Positions 1 through 11,370 of a stretch of 64,000 nucleotides of DNA are shown piece after piece. The DNA lies in NCBI GenBank assembly GCA_028671895.1, contig CM053813.1, forward strand, positions 16,554,001-16,618,000, written 5' to 3'. How positions within the stretch are numbered: position 1 is the first letter of the stretch; each line of letters starts with the position of its first letter. The notes under the pieces were generated by a model that was given only the letters and a program-made list of their open reading frames with translations, was not told where the DNA came from and made no database searches. The position numbers and the translations under genes were made by a program. The stretch comes from Oenanthe sinensis. Lineage: Eukaryota > Streptophyta > Magnoliopsida > Apiales > Apiaceae.

Positions 1-2136
1 GCTTTAAAAGATATGACGGACAAAGTCAATGACCTGGGCCATGCTGGTGGTGTCTTGGGCAGCACTCTGTATGAAAGAATGGGGAGTGTGGAGAGCGTTC
101 TGCATACACTGGCAACAGAAGTCAGTCGTATGATGTATGCAGTTCGACACTTAGTTCCCCCGGAGTGCTTCGATGACCATTTCAATCAACCTCCCCCGGA
201 TGCTGATGGTGCAGGTGGTGCTGCTGGACCGACTACTGGACCTTCTGGTTTTGGTTCAAGTGCTGGTGGATCGGGTGCACAAGGTGATGTTCAGGATAAC
301 TCACCTAAGGGGGAGAAAGGAGGTAATGAGACGACACAACAGTCACCCCGTGCTGAAGAAGAGATTGATCCAATGGTGACTGATGAGGAGGCTCAGAGGA
401 AGCGAAAGGGTAAAGCAGTGATGGTTGAACAAGAAGAGCCATTCACTGACTTTGGTGATCAACAGGAACACGTGCAAGTTGATTCAGATTCTGATATGGA
501 AGACGTACCTCTAGCACATGCAATTAAGAGATCTTTGGAGGAACAAGGTGGAGGTGCTGGGGCGTCTGCTGAAGAGATTCCTGTTGATGAGGAGACCCTG
601 AAAGCTCAGCAGTTAGCTCTGGAACAAGCTCAATTTTTCAAAATGAAGATGATGCAGGATAAAGCTGTTTTTCTTGAGAAGCAAGTGGAGCTCAAGGAAA
701 AGCAGTATGATCATGAGCTTGCCAGACTAGCTGATCCTCAAGTTGATCTGGACAAAAGGAGGATTGGACAGAAATGGGACGATGCACGAAAGATACTGAT
801 GGGGTCGTGTGCACATGGAGTTCATAATAAGGAGGCAGATGACTTGTTCTTCAACTTAAACATGAAGAATCCGATGACGATGGACTATATAAATGCTTTG
901 AAGAGAATAATTACTAAAGTCCGTGTTGGATACAAATCGGTGGATAATGAATGGCAAGTTATTTTGTCTTTAATTGATGGAGCCCCGATGTCTTTTATGT
1001 ATATCGATGATCAGTTTATGTCGAGAAGATCTGCGTCGGAGTTGTTCTTGCTAGCAACTAAAATTCAATATTCTCAAGCTGAGGAGCTAAGCATTCTGTA
1101 TAGAGATCAGTTAATGCAGTTAGCAGAGGACAAGGGACCAGAATTCTCAGCCAATCCAGACGTTGTCAGAATGGTTGTTGATGGAAAGATGAAGAGGGTT
1201 AGCTTGGAAGAAAATGACTTGATGGCTCTATCGGTGGAATCCCTTAAAGCTGTTTGCAGACAAATGATGGGTAAGGGATTCACCTCGGATATTAAAGAAA
1301 AATCAGTGGAGTTCATTGAGAAGATAATCTTCCAGAAGAGCAGTGAAATATGGAAGTGCGATGTCATTGCTCCAAATCCTCTGGATAATGTGAAGATTGA
1401 GCCAGAGCTAATGCAAAGAAAATGGGATATTCTACAAGCTGTGAAAAGCGTAGATGAAGCTCTGACTCTTCCTTCAGGACCCCTGGAACAAGGAGAGATA
1501 AGGGAGGCAGTTGGTGTTCCAGGAAGAGAAAGTGTATACTGGATTCATTCTTACACAGATGATACAGCTGATGCCTTGGTGTTCATTGATGCAGACCAGA
1601 ATCAAACCTTCTTGCATATGAGTAGGAAATGGCTGCTACAGACTCAAGATGCTGCATTTCTAGACAAAGTCAGAGATGAATTCAAATTTGGAGATGTAGA
1701 GGATAGGTTTGCAGATGAAAAGCAGAGACTGTTAAAGTACTTGTCTGAGGTAGTAAAGGAGAAAAGGAGAATGGAGTCAGATGCGGCTAGTAGGCTCAAT
1801 ACCAACCGTGTCAAGGGCTACCCTAAAATGATATACTGTCAGTTCAAAGCTGATAAAGCTCATTGGAAGCCTCAGCTCATCATGAAAAACTTTGAGGACA
1901 TTCCGAAGATCAGAACTACCCAGGAAGTTGATAAACTAAGAAGGCTTTTCAGACATCCATATCCAGAACCCAAGAATTCTCTGGAAATGGAAGCAGTAAG
2001 TTTGCTGAATGCGAGATGGGCACAACTACATGATCCAGTATACAAAAGAGAACAGCAAAGGAAAGAAAGGCGCAGAAAACAAGGAGAAGATAAGCGCAGT
2101 GCTGTTAAGGAAGTTAGGAAGGGGAAACGGAATTAG
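1..2136 (+). CDS. Additional ORF (aORF) of copia element D, C-terminal part, uninterrupted
   Basis: An open frame runs from the first base (Ala-Leu-Lys-Asp precede the Met at 13) to the TAG at 2134, so the true start is probably upstream and 707 codons from Met is a minimum. The N-terminal 130 residues are Gly/Ala/Pro/Ser-rich and acidic. A basic patch RKRKGK (about residues 128-133) could be a nuclear signal. Residues about 190-260 are Glu/Gln/Lys-rich and look coiled-coil. The middle (about 270-600) is mixed alpha/beta-like with no motif I can name, and the C-terminus is strongly basic (KERRRKQGEDKR). There is no signal peptide, membrane segment, polymerase or protease motif, so it does not look like an envelope protein. 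Its place between pol and the 3' LTR matches the extra ORF of SIRE-type elements. Weak similarity in order and composition to the aORF of element E supports one family. Function unknown. Confidence 0.7.
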   Translation, partial: ALKDMTDKVNDLGHAGGVLGSTLYERMGSVESVLHTLATEVSRMMYAVRHLVPPECFDDHFNQPPPDADGAGGAAGPTTGPSGFGSSAGGSGAQGDVQDNSPKGEKGGNETTQQSPRAEEEIDPMVTDEEAQRKRKGKAVMVEQEEPFTDFGDQQEHVQVDSDSDMEDVPLAHAIKRSLEEQGGGAGASAEEIPVDEETLKAQQLALEQAQFFKMKMMQDKAVFLEKQVELKEKQYDHELARLADPQVDLDKRRIGQKWDDARKILMGSCAHGVHNKEADDLFFNLNMKNPMTMDYINALKRIITKVRVGYKSVDNEWQVILSLIDGAPMSFMYIDDQFMSRRSASELFLLATKIQYSQAEELSILYRDQLMQLAEDKGPEFSANPDVVRMVVDGKMKRVSLEENDLMALSVESLKAVCRQMMGKGFTSDIKEKSVEFIEKIIFQKSSEIWKCDVIAPNPLDNVKIEPELMQRKWDILQAVKSVDEALTLPSGPLEQGEIREAVGVPGRESVYWIHSYTDDTADALVFIDADQNQTFLHMSRKWLLQTQDAAFLDKVRDEFKFGDVEDRFADEKQRLLKYLSEVVKEKRRMESDAASRLNTNRVKGYPKMIYCQFKADKAHWKPQLIMKNFEDIPKIRTTQEVDKLRRLFRHPYPEPKNSLEMEAVSLLNARWAQLHDPVYKREQQRKERRRKQGEDKRSAVKEVRKGKRN

Positions 2137-2543
2137 AGTTAAAGTTCAAAGGGATGTGAACTTGAAGTTGGAAAAACTTCATATCTTTTGGTTGCTCTAA
2201 CTCACTTGAGGAAAATTCACCTGACCACGGTATGCGAGATAGGCTAATTCACCATACTGTAACCGTGAATCAGAGTGGATCCAATAAGGTGATATGAGTT
2301 GGACTGAAAGGTATGAAATAATCCAGGTGATAGAGATCATCTCAATGGTCTTTAATTCGAGGTTCGAATTTTCTTTCTAGCTTATATTTATTTTCTAAAG
2401 TTCTTTGTATTGTTTTCAAGTTTTTATTCAAGTGTAAAATGTGCAAGACATTAATGTTACTTATCTTTTCTCGTCTCATTATTTAGTTGAGTTATCCTTC
2501 TTTAATTTGAATGTCATTGTTAGACAATCAAATAGGGGGAGAT
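2137..2543 (+). other. 3' untranslated region and polypurine tract of element D
   Basis: No coding potential is visible. The segment ends with AATAGGGGGAGAT at 2531-2543, the purine tract that primes plus-strand DNA synthesis in copia elements, directly before the 3' LTR. Confidence 0.65.
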
Positions 2544-3093
2544 TGAAAGGCAGAGTGTTTAAACTTGTAACACTATAATTTATGTAACTCAACTAAAGAA
2601 AAGATACTTAATCCGAAGACAATCAAGAACGAGAAGTCACAAAGAAATCAATACAAATGAAGACAAAGTAATTGATACAGTTCAACATGGTAAATATGAT
2701 CAAACAAAGAAGAAATCATTGGAAGAAGTTCAAGTTAAAGTTGTTCATGCCCCAGTGATTTGTAACTCAAAGAATCAAGATCATAACTATCAGTATCAAT
2801 AAGGCTAATTGATTTCAAGTGAAAAAGAAGGAAAGCAATTGTTGGAAAGCCACATTTCTAATTGAACATGGTAATCTATTCAGAAGCAAGAAACCTATCA
2901 AGACTAGTCACTTATGAACCAGACCAGTGCATCAAGTGTCAGGACATTGGTAGCAAGTTCATGTCAGTAGTAGAGTTCCAAGTTCAAGAGCTTGTTGAAG
3001 AAAATAGAAGACATGAAGAAATCACAAGTTCAAGATGTTGCATTGAAGTTTCAAGTTGAAGCCCAGAATTTCTCTAAGTACTTACAAGGGAAC

Positions 3094-3402
3094 CTATGTA
3101 GAAATTCCTATCTAGAAATTCTGGATAAGTTTCTACTTAGAGCCAAGTAGAAATTCTGGAGTTGGAAATATTTTCTAAGTACTCAACTCAGGAAGCTATC
3201 TCGAATTTCCTATGTCGAAATTCCTAAGTCGAATTTCCTATGTAGAAATTCTGGAGGTGAAAATATTTTCTAAGTACTCAGGAAGAAGGCTATCTCGAAT
3301 TTTCTATGTAGAAATTCCTAAGTAGAAATTCCTATGTAGAAATTCTACTTAGAATTCGAGATAGAGCCAAGTAGAATTTCCTATGTAGAAATTCTACATA
3401 GA
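3094..3402 (+). promoter_or_regulatory. U3 motif island in D LTR (T[A/C]GAA[A/T]TTC repeats)
   Basis: About 13 imperfect copies of T[A/C]GAA[A/T]TT[C/T] lie in 310 bp, often joined by CTATG or CTAAG spacers, with one self-complementary copy GTAGAAATTCTAC. The island sits 140-450 bp upstream of the LTR TATA box, where an enhancer is expected. An enhancer role is inference. Confidence 0.6.
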
Positions 3403-3541
3403 GGACAGTTTCAACATGACACATGGCATCATCCTGGTGGCAGATTTCCAAGCTTTCAAGACAAGATAAGATTCACGTGGACAACATTGGGCCACTCATA
3501 TCTTATCTTTTGAAGACTACAAGTCATAGATTACAAAGTAG

Positions 3542-3549
3542 TATAAATA
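3542..3549 (+). promoter_or_regulatory. TATA box of D LTR
   Basis: TATAAATA lies about 270 bp from the LTR end. It is the expected core promoter dividing U3 from R. Confidence 0.6.
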
Positions 3550-3820
3550 GAAGTACTTGTGTAACTTGTAATAAAGAGAGAGCAATATTCGAGAGAAACA
3601 CTTGTAATAAAGAGAGAGTATATTCACAGAGCTTAGTATCATTTACTACCCTCTTTACTTCTGTTGTACTATTGTAATGAATGTTGTAGCAACCCTTTCA
3701 AGTTATATATAAGACATATATTCCTTGAATCATTGTGTTCATTTATTACATAGTATTTATTGCCTCATTGATTCAAAAAGTTGTATTCACCCCCCCTCTA
3801 CAACACATTTGGACCTAACA

Positions 3821-4129
3821 CTTGGCCTTCGAGCCTTTATATTTGTACACTTTTCACTGTTTCTCCTAAGCCTTGATTTTATTTATTTTTCGTGTTTAAT
3901 TCGAACATAAACAATAAACGTCCACATGACTTGTAAAGGTTTTTCACAACTTGAAAATATCATAAAAACAAAAATAGCAGGAACGAATCCTTTTATATAA
4001 TAGGAAGAACCAAATTCTCAAATTCAAACATGTCTAGCCTTCAAGGCTTACAAATCGGTAGGCAAATACTTAAAATGTTTAGGCCTTCAATCAAACATGA
4101 TCAATCCTCAAGTTAGCAGCATTCCATCT
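3821..4129 (-). other. 3' untranslated part of gypsy A
   Basis: Non-coding. It shares words with the convergent gene junction of gypsy B near 60110-60240, for example TTCGTGTTT and GAACATAAACAA, so it belongs to the same family. It is cut at 3820 by the end of the D LTR. Confidence 0.6.
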
Positions 4130-5161
4130 TATTGGGATTTCAATTCCTTCCAAGGTCTGGAGTTTGTACGCTCCTTACCCGGTGTCTTCCTTGACTTGAT
4201 AAGGTCCTTCCCTATTTGGGGTTAGTTTGTCCTTGGGACTAGCTCCAGAGACTTCAATCTTTTGTAGGACTAAGTCTCATTCACAGAAGAACCTTTCTTT
4301 GGCTCTAAGGTTATAGTAAAATGAAGCTTTTTTCTGGCTTTTAACAATTTGAGCATTAGCTTCATCGCGCACTTCATCAATTAAATCCAGGGTAAGTTTC
4401 ATACCTTCCTCATTCATTTCAGGTTCGAACTCCTGCATCCTTGGTGAGGTATGAGTGATCTCAACAGGCACCATGACTTCTGCCCTGTAGGCTAGTTGAA
4501 ATGGTGTCGCACCTATTGAGGTTTTACAAGTAGTTCTATATGCCCACAGGATTGAGAATAATTCATCAACCCAAGTCCCTTGAGAGAGCTCAATTCTCTT
4601 TTTGAGTCAGTCCAGGATAATTCTGTTGGCAACATCTGCTTGTCCATTTGATCGAGGATGAGCTACCGAAGTAAAACGCAACTCAATGTCATACTTTCCA
4701 CAGTACTCAGTAAAGTCTTTGTTGTTGAACTGAGTCCCGTTGTCCGTCACTAGGATCTTTGGTAACCCATACCTGTATATGAAATTCTCTCAGAAGAATT
4801 ATGTCACATTCTTTGTATCAATTTTGGCCAAAGGCTTGGCTTCTATCCGCTTAGTGAAGTAGTCAATTGCAATAATGAGGAACTTCCTTTGTGCACTGGC
4901 TATAGGAAATGGGCCTAGAATATCCATTCCCCACATAGCAAAAGGGATTGATGAATTAATAGATGTCAACATCTCAACATAGGGCTGCCTAACTATGGGC
5001 GCAAACCTTTGGCAGCGATCACACGTCGTAACATAGGCTTTAGTATCTTTAACCATTTCAGGCCAATAGAATCCCAACCTTACAATCTTATAAAAAATAG
5101 CCCTACTTCCTAGGTGCTGACCACATACACCCTCATGAACTTCTCTTAGGGCAGCTTCAGC
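4130..5161 (-). pseudogene. Gypsy A integrase, broken
   Basis: Blocks at 5077-4799 and 4474-4277 match the element B integrase. They contain the zinc-binding Cys pair CDRCQRFAP, the first catalytic Asp in MWGMDILGPFP, and the C-terminal stretch RVPVEIT-like/YYNLRAKERFF. The family's catalytic Glu position reads GQADVANR, so Asp replaces Glu if the frame is restored. Several stops and frameshifts separate the blocks. The family product would join element cDNA to chromosomal DNA. Confidence 0.8.
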
Positions 5162-5691
5162 CTAATTAGGTCTCAGACACTTCAAATACGGTATCACGTG
5201 TGACTTCTTGTAAAGTATCCCTTTAATAAGAGCATACTTGATTGTATATTCCACAATGAAGCCCTCGGGGCTTTGCAGAACTAAACCAGCTCTACTTGTT
5301 TTTGTTTTTGAAGCTCTGTCAAAAAAGAGTACCCAATACTCCTTGGTTTCTTCCTCATTCTCTTCCTTCTCTTTCTGCCCCCTATTTCTTGGTTGGGGAT
5401 GGTACACTCAACCCTGAAGTCAGCTAAAGCTTGGGCCTTGTTGGTCGTCCTAGGCCTGTAGCGGATCTCAAATTTTCCAAGCTCAATTGTCCATTTAATC
5501 AGCCTTTCACTGGCCTTGGGGCTATGAAGTATGTTTCTTAAGAGCTAGTCTGTCAAGACTTGAATTATGTATGCCTGAAAGTAGGGACATAGCTTTCTTG
5601 AAGCCATTATTCAACTATGCACCCTGCAGAATTTTGCTGACATAGTAGATGGGTTTCTGAACCTTGGCTTCCTCTCTCACAAGAACAACAC
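5162..5691 (-). pseudogene. Gypsy A RNase H region (second RNase H), broken
   Basis: The block 5407-5162 reads FFDRASKT..AGLVLQSPEGFIVEY and then jumps to the tail LIKGILYKKSHVIPYLKCLRP. Compared with element B this removes most of the second RNase H domain, about 400 bp. The remaining N-terminal block carries the first catalytic Asp. The upstream part (5691-5410) is the tail of the first RNase H and linker with stops. Confidence 0.7.
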
Positions 5692-6500
5692 TCAGAGCTG
5701 AGCTAGAAACAACCAAGTATAGAAATACACCTCTTCAGGGTTAGGTTTGGTGACCAATGATGGCTCTGCTATATATTTCTTCAACTCCTCAAATGCTGCT
5801 TGGCTCTCTTCGTTCCATACAAAATCTATGACTTTCTTGAGGGCGTTGAAGAATGGTAGACATTTCTCTCCAGACATGGATATGTAACGTACTAGGGCTG
5901 CTACCCTTCCGATGAGCTTCTAGACATCCTTAATATTTTTAGGGGGCTCCATGTCCAAGATAGCTTGAATCTTATCAGGATTGGCCTCAATGCCTCTCTT
6001 TGAGACCATAAGTCCTAGAAACTTTCTGGAGCCTACACTAAAGACACACTTGGCTGGATTTAATATCATTATGTGGGTTCTAAGAACCTCAAATGCCTCC
6101 CTTAGGTTCTCAAGGTGATCAGACTTGTCTAAGACTTTTGATAAACATGTCATCAATATAGACCTACATGGTCTTACCGATAAGGTGCTTGAAAATTTTA
6201 TTCACAAGCCTTTGGTACGTTGCTCATGCATTCTTCAGTCCAAAAGTCATAAAGAGATAATAGAAAACACCAAAGTCGGTTATGAATGATACCTTAGAGA
6301 TGTCATTGGGGTGCATTTTGATTTGGTTGTAGCCACTGAAGTCATCCATGAAACAAAGCATCTCGTGCCCAGCTGTGGCATCAATCAACGTGTCTGTCCT
6401 TTGCAAGGGGAAACAGTCCTTTGGACAAGCATCATTTAAATATGTGAAGTCCACACACAGGGTTTGCTAGCCACTCAGGGAATTGAATCTCTTCAATAAA
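5692..6500 (-). pseudogene. Gypsy A reverse transcriptase, broken
   Basis: Blocks 6454-6224, 6156-5920 and 5877-5692 match element B RT: VDFTYLNDACPKDCFPL, FSGYNQIKMHP, FGVFYY and a YIDD-type catalytic motif near 6150 preceded by a stop. Near 6470 about 36-40 bp found in B, encoding the VKKSNGKWRM block, are missing. It cannot make an active enzyme. Confidence 0.8.
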
Positions 6501-7161
6501 TCCTGCTTCCAATAGCTTATCTACCTCTTATTTAATGGCTTCTTGCCTTTCAGGATGAAAATTTCCCTTCTTTTGTTTGACGGATGTCCGCTTAGGATCT
6601 ACATTCAGCTGATGTGTAATAATTTTGGGGTCTATCCTTAGCATGTCAGTGGCTGTCCAAGCGAATACGTCGTTGTTGTCTTGCAAGAACTGAACTAGTT
6701 GTTGTTTCAGGTCTTTGGGGAGTGAAGACCCAACATAGGTCACTTTCTTAGGATCTTGAGGATCTAGGGGGATAGACTCAAGGTCTTTTGCAGGTTTCCC
6801 CTTTTTTTCCTCCTGGTCTCGGACATCCATATCTTCAATGGACAGAGCTTGCCCCGCGACGCCATCGGGTTTTAGAGCAACCACATAATAGCTTCTGGTC
6901 ATTATTTGATCTCCTCTCTCTTCTCCTACCCCATTCCTAGTAGGGAACTTGAGCTTTAGATGATACGTAGAAGCTATAGCCTTGAAGGCATGCAGCCCAG
7001 TCCTTCTAAGGATCGCGTTGTAGGTGGTATTTGCCTTAATAACCAGAAAGTTTAGCATTTGCGTTGACTGTCGAGGGTCCTCACCCATAGTCATAGGCAT
7101 TTATATTATTTCCTCAATCTGAGATTCCACTCTATTGAAACCATAAATGGGCATGTTAGAA
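6501..7161 (-). pseudogene. Gypsy A protease C-terminus and RT N-terminus
   Basis: The 190-codon open block (7100-6528) begins in the end of the aspartic protease region and runs through the linker (PLDPQDPKKVTYVGSSLPKDL) into the start of RT (DPKIITHQLNVDP, PERQEAIK). The frame is cut at 7161 by insertion of Copia-1. The protease active-site region should lie across the insertion, near 16480-16700. Confidence 0.75.
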
Positions 7162-7166
7162 GGAGT
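7162..7166. repeat. Left target site duplication of Copia-1 (GGAGT)
   Basis: GGAGT precedes the 5' LTR and GGATT follows the 3' LTR at 16478-16482. The two 5-bp copies differ at one base, as expected for an insertion of some age. Confidence 0.75.
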
Positions 7167-8670
7167 TGTTAGTAATTGTGCCCTAGAGATAATTACTTTT
7201 ATATTATAAGGAAAATATTTTATTATTAAGGATTATGTTTTATTGATTATTATTTATTTATTATGTTTTATTTACTGTGTAATAAATTGAAAGCATAATA
7301 AATGTCCTTGGAATTTTTATACGTATTATATATCTTTAAGTTTGTGACTTAAAAATAAGATTATATGAATAATATTTTATTCCTAAAATTTCCTAGTTGA
7401 GTATTATTATTTTAGGACAATAATAATGCACAAGACTAGTATGTTTATTGACAGATGATCATATCTCATTGGTCATAGGTATGGTGATACTAAAAGTCAA
7501 GAACATAAGTGCATGTCTCAATGCATGGCATTGGAATGACCAACCATGAGATTCTACATGTTAATAAGTGTCATAAGTAATTCTCATTGTGATAATGGTG
7601 TAATGATCCTTAGACCCGAAGTCATCATATTTCTATACGAGAATTAATATACTTTGATTACATTAAAAGTTACCTTTGAACGGGTGATGATAAAAGTGGG
7701 CATTGGGTATATTATGAATCGTATGAAAAATATGAATGATCTGGATGAGATTTAATCCTCCTAATTTTAAGAGTGATATTATTGGCCTCTTGTTTGAGTG
7801 AGACTATAAAATGCACGGCTGTGCTCAAATGTTGATTTGATTTTAATAGTCTTCTAATCGATCAAGCAAAAAAAGATTAAATTATGAAGAGGATGACACG
7901 ACACGTGCCTTTAGTTAAATCTATAATATCAAGATTAAATGGATTATATTACATTGTACATTATTCACGAAAGACTCAATCGAATCACCGATTTAATTAT
8001 TATTACTTGGGTAGCAATGATGTATTACTAGATGTTGCTCATTGTTTAGAATTTTATTATTAGATATTAAAATGATTGACAACGTAATAAAAACATATAG
8101 GGTCACACACAAAGAACGTTTAAGGATAATTAATTTAAATTATGAATTTAAATTAAATAAGAAATTCGAATTTAATTATGATATTAATTAAGTTGGACTT
8201 AATTAATGAATTAATTTGAATTTAAATAGAAGCCCAATATGATTAGGCTTCTCAAAATAGATTGGGCTCTATATATAAATCTCTTTAAGTCTCATATTAG
8301 GGTTGCACATTTTATTTGTAAAAAACCCTAGCCATTTGAGAGAAAGAGAGAGATAGAGAGAAATTTGTTCTTTGTGGCTAGTACCTCCCACCTTAGTGTT
8401 GATACAAAGCGTTCGTGTGGATACCGATAGAGACGTAAATCGTATATACAGGATACGTGGTGATTGATGGTTTTGTACTCTTCTTTTCTCATGGATATAT
8501 GGTGATTCAAGCTTAGACCTCCATTATTCATCCATTATTAAAGCTTCGTTTAAGGTAAACATCTAATCTCCGAATTAAATATCATGTTTCACATGGATCC
8601 GGCGTTTGGATTTCATTTTTGTATTTATTTTCGCGTTTATTCCACTGCGTTTCTGCCTCGAAACCCTTCA
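7167..8670 (+). repeat. 5' LTR of Copia-1
   Basis: Begins TGTTAGTAATTG and ends AACCCTTCA just before the primer site. A partner copy lies at 14976-16477, and divergent relatives are at 41391-42304, 45280-46869 and 48338-48901. Confidence 0.9.
8272..8279 (+). promoter_or_regulatory. TATA box of Copia-1 5' LTR
   Basis: TATATAAA follows GGGCTC about 400 bp before the LTR end. The same box is in the 3' LTR at 16080-16087. Confidence 0.6.
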
Positions 8671-8671
8671 A

Positions 8672-8683
8672 TGGCATCAGAGC
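8672..8683 (+). other. Primer binding site of Copia-1
   Basis: TGGCATCAGAGC is one base from the usual copia primer site TGGTATCAGAGC, complementary to initiator Met tRNA. It starts one base after the LTR. Confidence 0.8.
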
Positions 8684-10440
8684 GACTTGCGAAACATTTT
8701 AATTCGTTATGTGTTTAACAATTTTTTGATGTATGTAAACATGTATATGATATGCCATGGCTATATGTTGATATATATGTTTTATATGATTTTGAATATA
8801 TGATATTCATTTGATGTATAATCATGTGATGATTTTGTGTATTGTTGTATGTATATGATATATATTTGTTCTTATTATGAGAATCGTATTCGATACGAAT
8901 TCTGAAACGGCTTCTATAGATTTTCTGAAATTCGTGTCCAGTGTCCAATTTTTATAACCGATATGTGTTTTCTGACTGAAATTGTGTCATTGAGCAATAT
9001 TGTCATAGTCAGCTTGGCATCTTTAAGCCATTTGATGTCGTTTCAGGCCCTAAAATGGCGATTTATTATTTACTAAATTTTAATTGTTTTCTAAAATTTC
9101 AAAATTTGTTATATATGATTATATGATATATTTATATAATATGAGATATATTACATGTGTTATGTGATAACATGGTGGATGATTATGGCCTAAATACCTA
9201 TATGATAAATGTTTTAATTTATGGTTTTGGTTTCTAAATACGACTTGCATGTCGTTTATTCATTGTAATTTAATTATCTCGAATGTAACTTGAGTTCTTC
9301 TTGTAATTTCATTAAAATAGTTTTGTTTCAATATTCAATGTAATTATCAATGAAGGCTTGCAAGCAAGGAGGTGATCCAAAAGAGGATGATGGAGCAATG
9401 AAGAATGAAGACATGTAATAGATAGTATTTTTAAACCATCATAGATTGACTTTGATTTTTCCATTAGCTTGGAAAGATCACATAGGATGACGCCATAATC
9501 AAACACATTTATTTTACGCACATTACATATATGTATATGAATGCATATATTGGTATGTATGTGGAGATATAATCGAGATGAATGCTTAATATTGATTAAT
9601 CATTTATGTATTAGATACGATACCCATGTCATGTTTGCTTAAAAAAGATAAAATCTGTAACGATTCAAAATTTTAAAATTGAACAAACGATTATGAGATT
9701 ATTATATTTATGAAACATGGTATTAAATATGAATTTTCTTGTTTTGATATTGGGAGATTTTGTCAAAAGCGGATTACTAGTTTAATTCGTAAGGAAGCCG
9801 GTTTTTAAAATCAATCCATTGAAGAATATTGAAATGAATTATTTGATCAAGGAAAAATTGAGAATCTCTTTATGATGGGATCATGATTGTTCATATAAAC
9901 ATTAAAATCCCTAAATATGTATTAAGTTAATTGGATGTCTTTCAATGTTTAATACTCGTCAAGATCTAGATTAAGAAGGAGTGGATTTGCCAAAGCAAGG
10001 TGCTCTTATCAATGGAAGACGTGATAAGTAAGTGTACTTAGTTTGTTGAAACTTTGGGTCTAACTTAACTAAATAATCACAATAGGATTGTGGGTTTAGA
10101 GGCATAGAGTTTGGTGAGATTTATTGGATAAATGTGTACAAATGGTTGTTCCACCAAACTTTTCAAGAGTTATATTTGATATAATCAATAAATGTTGTTT
10201 ACCTAAATAGTCATGTTTTGTGTGTATTAGCCAACGCTATCTTAAAATATGGATGAAATATGGATCTTGGCTCACTAGAAAGATTTAAAGAAATGCTTTT
10301 CGAATTAATAGTTAGGGCTATTAGTTTGATAAAAATAGTGGGAGGTATATGGTGATATACCATAATCACTTAAACATAATTAATATTAAAGCTGCAATCT
10401 AGTTTATTTTATACACTTTAATATTGTAGATATCAAATGA
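8684..10440 (+). other. Leader of Copia-1, no gene seen
   Basis: About 1.75 kb of AT-rich DNA lie between the primer site and the first gag-like codons. The small open frames here have no recognisable content. The same leader recurs in Copia-2 from 42305. Confidence 0.6.
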
Positions 10441-11370
10441 TAAACACAATCAACTTCTCTATACGATCAGTTCTTGAGAAGGACAAGTTGATGAGAACAA
10501 ATTTTCTCGACTGACATAGGAGCTTGATGATCGTCCTCAGGCACCACGATGTTAGTCAAATCTCTTCCCCTGCTATTAAAGCTGAGAATGTAACATGTGC
10601 AAATGATAGTGCTTATTGGAAGTAAATTGATGTTGCGACTAATGTTTCATGTCTCATGCTTGCAACTATGAGTGCTGAGGTTAAGAAGAAACACGAGCAT
10701 ATAGATGCTTGTGAGACGACTGAGAACCCTCAAAGGATATTTGAAGACATACTCTTCAAGATATATTTGATAATTAAAGGGCACTATACACTTACAAGTA
10801 GGGAGAGTGAGACCCGGTTATACCACATGTTTTAAAGACTATAGGGTATAATGAGTACCTTAACATTTTGGGTTTTCAGATTGGTCTGGAGGCTCATCTA
10901 GATTTGATCTTATAATCTTTGGACAACAAATATTCTTAGTTTGTTATGAACAAAAAAATGAATAAGATTGGTGAAACACCTATTGAGTTGCTAAAGCATG
11001 TTGAGAACTACTGAAAGCAACATGATAAATGCATGAAATACTACTATAGTGATGGTAAACATAGGGACTGCAAAAGGGAAAGGAAAATGGAAAGGCAAGG
11101 AGAATATTTGATCTATTTTCCTTGTCAAACCAAAGTCCAATCCCAAAACAGGCTCTAAAGTCGGAATGAGCTATTGACAAAGAAGACGATTGTCGCTTTT
11201 AAAATCGGGAGACTGGATCTTAAATTGTCATGCTTATATGGAAGATCGGAAGAAGATGATCAGTATGGGTCAAGCTTCGAGTATCAGGTTGGAATTGGAG
11301 TAAAGGTAGTTTCTCTGGTTAGAGGAACTCGTTACTTAACTTTTGGCCTACAAGGAAAATTTAGAACTTG
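10441..11370 (+). pseudogene. Copia-1 gag, broken
   Basis: Short readable stretches in different frames fit copia gag. Near 10510 there is a FLDWHRSLM-like block. Near 10650-10740 the reading is CLMLATMSAEVKKKHEHIDA. Near 11020-11090 a damaged Cys/His knuckle reads YYYSDGKHRDCKR. Stops and frameshifts are dense, so no capsid protein can be made. The same block is repeated in Copia-2 at 43450-44390. Confidence 0.65.

Larger units (their letters stand above)
1..3820 (+). mobile_element. SIRE/Maximus-like Ty1/copia element D, 3' part
   Basis: The 3' end of a plus-strand copia element enters from the left edge. In order it shows a long additional ORF (1-2136), about 400 bp of untranslated sequence, a polypurine tract (AATAGGGGGAGAT) and a 3' LTR ending in CTAACA at 3820. 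A polypurine tract of this form, and an extra ORF between pol and the 3' LTR, are typical of the SIRE/Maximus lineage. Its right LTR edge abuts the 3' untranslated part of gypsy element A, which suggests D was inserted into A. The gag-pol part and 5' LTR lie outside the window. Confidence 0.8.
2544..3820 (+). repeat. 3' LTR of element D
   Basis: The LTR starts TGAAAGG just after the polypurine tract and ends GGACCTAACA at 3820. The same end, followed by a primer site, is seen in element F (TGTTAGGTCC at 40073 on the other strand), so D and F are related families. A C-rich tract near 3789-3796 and the words ACCTAACA are typical of the end of SIRE-type LTRs. The exact left edge is uncertain: a second candidate TG lies at 2566. 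Confidence 0.7.

Noticed and set aside
1107..1367. Antisense frame inside D aORF
   Set aside because: Shadow of the plus-strand frame; no motif or context of its own.
1..2136. Envelope protein for D aORF
   Set aside because: No signal peptide, hydrophobic fusion or membrane anchor is visible in the part inside the window.
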